A stretch of 6,952 bases of DNA from an uncultured Collinsella sp. (GTDB taxonomy: Bacteria; Actinomycetota; Coriobacteriia; Coriobacteriales; Coriobacteriaceae): assembly GCA_900757705.1 (NCBI GenBank), contig CAAEOW010000118.1, positions 1 through 6,952 on the forward strand. The letters run 5' to 3'. This document shows positions 1 through 3,411 of the stretch, in pieces (position 1 is the stretch's first letter; each line of letters opens with the position of its first letter). The translations under genes were made by a program, and so were the position numbers. Below the pieces are notes generated by a model, which saw only the letters and a list, made by a program, of their open reading frames with translations, was not told the DNA's origin and ran no database searches.

Positions 1-360
1 CACCAGCGCCCCGAGCGTCTCCCCTTCGATGTATTCCATAACCACGTTGAGCTCGTCGCCCACACGACGACAATCGACGATTCTGGGCAGGTGCTCAAAA
101 CGCCTGCCTGCCCGCTGAGCGGCAAACAGACGCTCGTATGCCCCGCCGATTTGAGCCGAAGCATCGATGCGTTTACGGACAAAGGGGCCGAGCGAACCAC
201 CGCCGGTTCCTTCAAAGTACACAAGCTCGGTTGTTTCAACGGACGAGCGCTTAAGTACACGCTCCACGCGATAGCTGTCATCACGATCGAGCGACGCCAG
301 GTGCTCGGCAAGCGCTGCGGTCAACTCGTCATCAGAATATGTTGGGGTCTGAGTATCCAT
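1..360 (-). CDS. Serine/threonine protein kinase, N-terminal part (runs off the left edge)
   Basis: The 120 visible residues read as the N-lobe of a Hanks-type protein kinase, which phosphorylates Ser/Thr on target proteins with ATP. After a 29-residue acidic leader, YRVERVLKRSS (30-40) fits strand beta1. FVRKRID (60-66) carries the probable ATP-anchoring lysine K63, and YERL (75-78) supplies a candidate helix-C glutamate, E76. VMEYIEGETL (107-116) is a typical hinge and start of the C-lobe. The catalytic HRD and DFG motifs would lie beyond the window, so activity cannot be judged. The start is uncertain: ATG at 360 has GGAGG only 2 bases upstream, while in-frame ATGs at 369 and 372 lack an obvious ribosome site. 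It lies 98 bases downstream of the HTH gene on the same strand, so the two are probably co-transcribed. Kinase identity is fairly sure; the substrate is unknown. Confidence 0.75.
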   Translation of the reverse strand, partial: MDTQTPTYSDDELTAALAEHLASLDRDDSYRVERVLKRSSVETTELVYFEGTGGGSLGPFVRKRIDASAQIGGAYERLFAAQRAGRRFEHLPRIVDCRRVGDELNVVMEYIEGETLGALV

Positions 361-458
361 AGCCTCCATCATAGCGCAGGGCGCAGACACCCCATGGCAT
401 CCGCGCCCCGTTCGTTTGCATCGTTGTTCGACAGCTCCGCCGGTTCAGATATCAGCCG

Positions 459-881
459 CTAACTCACCGTCTCCTCGCCAAAGCGATACAGCTCCTCGTT
501 GACCTTTTGGAGACTGCACCCGCGATCGATGCAAAAGATGATAATCGCATCGCGGCGGTCCTTGCAGTTAAGGACGCTTACCCCGGCAGCCGTCAGCGCA
601 CGGTTAGTCTCTTTGAGCGTCAGCGCCATCGCAAAGGCAATCTGCAGCACCTTATTGCGACTCGGATGACGCGCACCGGTAAAGATCTGATAGCCAAAGG
701 TCTCATTGAGATCGGCCATACGAACCACGCGCGAGCGCTCCAAGCCCTTTTCCTGCAGCAGCTGCTTCAGGTAGTCCGAAAGCGACGGGGCGGCAAAGTC
801 GTGCTCCCTGATATAGCCATCGATGTTCGGCGCATCGAGAAGCTCATTGAGCAACTCCTCGGTCAGCTTTTTATCGGGCAT
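459..881 (-). CDS. Helix-turn-helix (XRE-like) regulator paired with the kinase gene
   Basis: This 140-residue soluble protein has a central helical domain (about residues 34-100) resembling a Cro/XRE-type DNA-binding fold: SLSDYLKQLLQEKGL, then RVVRMADLNETFGYQIFTG as the likely helix-turn-helix, then RHPSRNKVLQIAFAMALTL. The N-terminus (1-30) is acidic and helical. The C-terminal part (101-140), with DRRDAIIIFCIDRG, is not a standard DNA-binding segment and may bind a partner. From memory, proteins of this type sit next to Ser/Thr kinase genes in Clostridia and Coriobacteriia, and here too the kinase follows on the same strand. The start has a strong purine-rich ribosome site (GGGGGAGGTGAGG) just upstream. 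It lies 32 bases after the FxLYD gene. A regulatory or adaptor role tied to the kinase is inference; the target is unknown. Confidence 0.7.
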   Translation of the reverse strand: MPDKKLTEELLNELLDAPNIDGYIREHDFAAPSLSDYLKQLLQEKGLERSRVVRMADLNETFGYQIFTGARHPSRNKVLQIAFAMALTLKETNRALTAAGVSVLNCKDRRDAIIIFCIDRGCSLQKVNEELYRFGEETVS

Positions 882-913
882 ACGACCTCACCTCCCCCAG
901 TGCATGCAACATG

Positions 914-1357
914 CTAGAAACCGCTTACGTCCGAACGCTCCCAGCTAACAACCTGGTCGGGAGACACCGTACCCAGCGCCTCGAACTTCCAAGAGCCGCC
1001 CGCCTTCAGATGATTGGTGTTTGCAAGAGCCGTTCCAACCTGGTTGCCATCGGCATCATACAGAACATATTCAATCTGAATGTAGCTCTTTTCCTTGTCC
1101 GTATTATTGGTCAGCGTGCCCGTGATCTTATAGGTAAACTGATTGGAAGTGTCTTCAGCCTCGTCAGCAATGGTATACGGTTCTTGCGGTTCTTTTTGCT
1201 CCTCAGCCTGCTGTGTCGTCTCGGCAGGTTTTGCCGAATCGCTCGCAGACGAATCGGTTGAGTTGCCGCCCATAGAGCCCACGGCACCGACAATAACCAG
1301 CACCACGATGATGCCTAGGACAATCTTGACGATCGGCTTCTTTCCCTCTTTTGCCAT
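914..1357 (-). CDS. Membrane-anchored FxLYD-domain protein
   Basis: The 147-residue product begins with a lysine-rich cytoplasmic start (MAKEGKKPIVK), followed by one hydrophobic helix (about 9-27) that should act as an uncleaved signal anchor. A low-complexity Ser/Asp/Ala/Gln/Glu spacer follows (31-60). The remainder (about 72-132) is a small beta-rich domain with YVLYDADGNQVG (97-108), a variant of the FxLYD signature, and the typical downstream pattern NTNHLKAGGSWKFEA. FxLYD domains are found in surface or secreted proteins of Gram-positives; their ligand is not established. The topology places the domain outside the cell. The start is supported by AAGGA six bases upstream of ATG. That site lies inside the 3' arm of a perfect inverted repeat, so translation may be structurally controlled. 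It heads a three-gene minus-strand set with the HTH protein and the kinase. Confidence 0.75.
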   Translation of the reverse strand: MAKEGKKPIVKIVLGIIVVLVIVGAVGSMGGNSTDSSASDSAKPAETTQQAEEQKEPQEPYTIADEAEDTSNQFTYKITGTLTNNTDKEKSYIQIEYVLYDADGNQVGTALANTNHLKAGGSWKFEALGTVSPDQVVSWERSDVSGF

Positions 1358-1362
1358 TATTC

Positions 1363-1416
1363 ATCCTTCCTACGATCCGGCTACCGCGCCGGCACACAGC
1401 ACATCGTAGGAAGGAT
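1363..1416 (-). repeat. Perfect 14-bp inverted repeat enclosing the ribosome site of the FxLYD gene
   Basis: ATCCTTCCTACGAT (1363-1376) and ATCGTAGGAAGGAT (1403-1416) are exact reverse complements separated by 26 bases. The spacer contains a second small inverted repeat, CCGGC/GCCGG (1377-1381 and 1388-1392). In the minus-strand mRNA the downstream arm contains AGGAAGGAT, the Shine-Dalgarno of the gene starting at 1357. A folded leader would therefore hide the ribosome site. No T-run follows on either strand, so it does not look like an intrinsic terminator. Confidence 0.8.
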
Positions 1417-1521
1417 TAAACTTGAATTCATTAGCTGAGAGCTAAAGTTGCGGTAAACGGCCAATGCGGTTATCCGAACGCCGAGCAAACGCACTTTGCG
1501 CGACCGTCTGCTGGCAGTGCA

Positions 1522-1842
1522 TCAACCCAACGTGACGGATTCCCCGGTAAAGGTACTCACAAGCAACAGGATAAAGAAAACTAAATAGCTGATGCTCAAT
1601 AGGTAGGCGACGACTAAAAAGATGGTCCATCCGACATTGGTCTTACCATCGGCACGACGTTGCTCGCGAGAACGGCACAGCCAGACCGTCACGCCAATGG
1701 CCACAATCAGCAGCACGAGCGCCGCCGCGGCCAACCCGGCAAGCGCAAACATCACGCCAATGCTCACAGCAATAACCGGAAGCAGCAGCAAGCCACACCC
1801 GCATCCACCCGGACTATATACGGAAGACTGTCGGCGCTTCAT
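1522..1842 (-). CDS. Small hydrophobic membrane protein of unknown function
   Basis: I do not recognise this 106-residue protein. It has a basic start (MKRRQSS), a glycine/cysteine motif GGCGCG (about 12-17), two closely spaced hydrophobic helices (about 17-34 and 36-54), a basic polar loop CRSREQRRADGKTN, and a final long hydrophobic stretch (about 73-99). This suggests three membrane passes and almost no soluble domain. I chose ATG at 1842 because GGAG lies five bases upstream. The in-frame GTG at 1848 would add two residues but has the ribosome site directly abutting it. The start lies two bases past the stop of the amidohydrolase gene, and its ribosome site lies within the last codons of that gene, so translation of the two is probably coupled. 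The paired cysteines are unusual for a membrane entry point and could be a modification or metal site, but that is a guess. Confidence 0.65.
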   Translation of the reverse strand: MKRRQSSVYSPGGCGCGLLLLPVIAVSIGVMFALAGLAAAALVLLIVAIGVTVWLCRSREQRRADGKTNVGWTIFLVVAYLLSISYLVFFILLLVSTFTGESVTLG

Positions 1843-1844
1843 CG

Positions 1845-3032
1845 TCACTCCAAGTTAAGCAATCGTTTGTAGACATCGAGGCCCTTGAGTAGGATTTCCT
1901 CGTCAAAGAGCATGGTATCGGTATGCAGGGCGCTCGTGGCATAGGCGGGGCAGCCATCCGAATCGCTCGGGTTTTCTTGACCCTCCGGCACGCCCGTGCC
2001 CAGCAAGAAGAACACGCCCGGCAGATGACGCTGATAGAAGGCGAAGTCCTCGGCGATTAGCAGTGGCTCGTCCACAAGTTGCAGCTCGGACAAGGCAGGC
2101 GCAATGCACGCAAACAACTCGGGGTCGTTATCGACCGGCGGATAGCCCTCGGCAAAGTCGAGATCGTACGTGCAGCCCGTTGCAGTGCATGCCTCATCAA
2201 GCACGCGGCGTACGCCCTCGCGCGCGCGGTCGAACATGTCGTCCGTAAACACACGCAGACTGCCGGCAACATGGGCCTCCCCCGCCACGGTGTTGCAGAC
2301 AGTACCGGCCTGCAGCAGGCCAAACTTTCCGATACAGGGCTCGTCGGTGCCCAGCTCGTCCATCAGCTCGCGCTCGGCAACCAAAAACTTCGCTGCCGCC
2401 AACGCGGCATCGTGCGACTCCTCGATCGGAACGCCATAGGTCTTAGCGATATGGATACTCGTCCCGTGAATATGAATGTGTGTCTCACTCGAGCGCGCCA
2501 GCAATGGGCCGGAGCAGCTCGCCAACGTGTTCGCAGGCAGATCGGGCCATACGTGGAACCCGAAGACGCGGTCCGCCCCGTAGCGCTCGAACACGCCGCT
2601 CTCACAAACTGTCTTGGCGCCACCGGTCGTCTCCTCGGCAGGCTGAAACACAAAGAGCACGTTGCGCCTAATGGCGCCCGGCTGCTCGCGAATCGTACGG
2701 TCGACATACGTCGCGGCGGCAAGTGCCATAGCCATGTGTCCATCGTGGCCGCAAGCGTGCATCTTGCCGGGATGGGTCGAGGCAAAGGCCGCACCCGTCG
2801 CCTCCGCGATGGGCAGCGCGTCCATATCGGCGCGAATCGCCGTGGCATGCGCGGTGCCCGTGCCAGCATCGAAGAAAGCACAGACGCAGCTGGGGCACGG
2901 ATGGATCACTTCACAGGCAAGCGAGGCGAGCACGCCCTCGATATAGGCTATGGTTTGAGGAAGATCGAAATCGAGCTCCGGAATGCGATGCAGGTCGCGA
3001 CGATAGCGACGAAGTTCTTGGAGCTCGGTCAT
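1845..3032 (-). CDS. M20-family (M20D-like) amidohydrolase, candidate N-acetyl-diaminopimelate deacetylase
   Basis: The 395-residue protein is a cytoplasmic zinc/manganese amidohydrolase that would remove an acyl group from an amino acid. Visible family motifs in order: RRDLHRIPELDF (11-22), AIRADMDALPI (65-75), MHACGHDGHM (91-100) with metal ligands C94 and H96, FQPAEETTGGA (129-139) with E133 and E134, FHVWPD (159-164) with H160, and the last ligand H370 in ALHTDTM. The metal site looks intact and the length fits M20D enzymes. ATG at 3032 has AAGGGA six bases upstream. Longer in-frame starts (3047, or up to 3281) lack a ribosome site, and the longest would read antisense through the riboswitch. 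It is divergent from the DAP/lysine operon, whose DapH branch needs an N-acetyl-LL-DAP deacetylase, so that substrate is attractive. Hippurate or other N-acyl-amino acid hydrolase activity cannot be excluded. The membrane-protein gene follows it immediately. Confidence 0.88.
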   Translation of the reverse strand: MTELQELRRYRRDLHRIPELDFDLPQTIAYIEGVLASLACEVIHPCPSCVCAFFDAGTGTAHATAIRADMDALPIAEATGAAFASTHPGKMHACGHDGHMAMALAAATYVDRTIREQPGAIRRNVLFVFQPAEETTGGAKTVCESGVFERYGADRVFGFHVWPDLPANTLASCSGPLLARSSETHIHIHGTSIHIAKTYGVPIEESHDAALAAAKFLVAERELMDELGTDEPCIGKFGLLQAGTVCNTVAGEAHVAGSLRVFTDDMFDRAREGVRRVLDEACTATGCTYDLDFAEGYPPVDNDPELFACIAPALSELQLVDEPLLIAEDFAFYQRHLPGVFFLLGTGVPEGQENPSDSDGCPAYATSALHTDTMLFDEEILLKGLDVYKRLLNLE

Positions 3033-3126
3033 ATTGGTTCCCTTCATAGGTGCGCGTCGGTTGCCATCTATTGTGCCGCAAGATTGCCACACCCTTGTTT
3101 CTAGCATGTCCCTGCATTTTTTAAAC

Positions 3127-3155
3127 GTTATATACGAATACTCTTGTTTGGTAAA
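3127..3155 (-). promoter_or_regulatory. Candidate promoter for the amidohydrolase gene
   Basis: Read on the minus strand there is TTTACC (3155-3150) and TATAAC (3132-3127) with a 17-base spacer, matching four of six bases in the -35 and five of six in the -10 consensus. Transcription would begin near 3120, giving a leader of roughly 88 bases before ATG at 3032. It overlaps the candidate promoter of the opposite operon, so the two may interfere. Prediction from sequence only. Confidence 0.45.
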
Positions 3156-3172
3156 GTGCAACGTGGTAGGGT
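3144..3172 (+). promoter_or_regulatory. Candidate promoter for the lysine riboswitch operon
   Basis: TTGTTT (3144-3149) and TAGGGT (3167-3172) are separated by 17 bases. The -10 element is weak, but its placement is right: transcription would start around 3179, just upstream of the first strand of riboswitch helix P1 at 3184. The -35 region is shared with the opposing amidohydrolase promoter candidate. Moderate-to-low confidence because of the poor -10. Confidence 0.4.
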
Positions 3173-3183
3173 CGTTACCACTT

Positions 3184-3340
3184 GATAGAGGCGCGGGCAC
3201 GAAGAACCGCGGGCGAGCCGGCAGGCTTTGACCCCGTGGGGAGGCGAAACCCGCCGAACTGGGTTTTTTGGGCACGAACAACCTGGTGGGCCTGCGGGAA
3301 ACACCCGCAGGACTGTCTGCAGCAATGCGGGAGCGCTATC
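3184..3340 (+). promoter_or_regulatory. Lysine riboswitch (L box) aptamer
   Basis: The leader carries the conserved features of the lysine aptamer. P1 is formed by GATAG (3184-3188) and CTATC (3336-3340). GAGGCGCG follows directly on the 5' side and GGGAGCGC precedes the 3' strand, the conserved core. GCCGAA lies at 3253-3258. A perfect 8-bp hairpin CCTGCGGG/CCCGCAGG (3291-3298, 3304-3311) is followed by ACTGTC and a short P5 stem. The known function of this class is to bind L-lysine and switch off lysine synthesis or uptake genes. Its position directly ahead of a lysA-dapA-dapB-dapH operon fits exactly. Confidence 0.93.
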
Positions 3341-3411
3341 CGGACATTGGGTCCACGCTATGCGGATTCGATGCGCAGATGGCGCCGTCTGGATAGCGAG
3401 GTTTACGGGAC
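3334..3411 (+). promoter_or_regulatory. Riboswitch expression platform, probably controlling translation initiation
   Basis: CGCTATCCGGAC (3334-3345), which includes the 3' strand of P1, can pair with GTCTGGATAGCG (3387-3398) in a 12-bp helix with one G-U pair; this leaves 3399-3411 in front of the start codon open. Alternatively CGCTAT (3356-3361) pairs with ATAGCG (3393-3398) and GTCC (3351-3354) with GGAC (3408-3411), enclosing the GAGG at 3398-3401 and the base next to ATG. The first helix cannot coexist with P1, the second can. No T-run follows, so a translational OFF switch with lysine fits better than termination. Hand-folded, no energies calculated. Confidence 0.6.

Larger units (their letters stand above)
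3033..3411. other. Divergent regulatory region between the amidohydrolase gene and the lysA-dapA operon
   Basis: This 379-base stretch contains no gene that I can support. It holds an A/T-rich core (about 3115-3160) with two overlapping opposite promoter candidates, the lysine aptamer, and its expression platform. The part 3033-3115 should be the untranslated leader of the amidohydrolase mRNA; I see no riboswitch in it. Confidence 0.7.

Noticed and set aside
91..462. Plus-strand open frame opposite the kinase gene
   Set aside because: The minus strand encodes a recognisable kinase N-lobe here; the plus-strand product shows no domain and no ribosome site.
902..914. GCATG-CAA-CATGC inverted repeat at the FxLYD stop
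   Set aside because: Arms are only five bases, no T-run follows, and such short repeats arise by chance at this size.
1363..1416. Invertible DNA switch based on the perfect inverted repeat
   Set aside because: The 26-base spacer is too short to carry an invertible promoter and no recombinase gene is in the window; an RNA hairpin is the simpler reading.
1431..1445. TTAGCT-GAG-AGCTAA inverted repeat upstream of the FxLYD gene
   Set aside because: Six-base arms with a three-base loop; could be an operator or part of a promoter region, but nothing else supports it.
2079..3104. Long plus-strand open frame of 341 codons opposite the amidohydrolase gene
   Set aside because: It is the antisense of a gene with intact M20 motifs, has a basic, low-information composition, and shows no recognisable domain; open antisense frames are common in high-GC genes.
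3248..3269. AACCC/GGGTT stem followed by six T, resembling an intrinsic terminator
   Set aside because: It lies inside the lysine aptamer, overlaps the conserved GCCGAA, and the T-run is part of the arm itself; best explained as riboswitch structure.
3033..3281. N-terminal extension of the amidohydrolase up to 3281
   Set aside because: It would read through the promoter region and antisense to the lysine riboswitch, has no family similarity, and the ATG at 3032 has a proper ribosome site and the usual family start.
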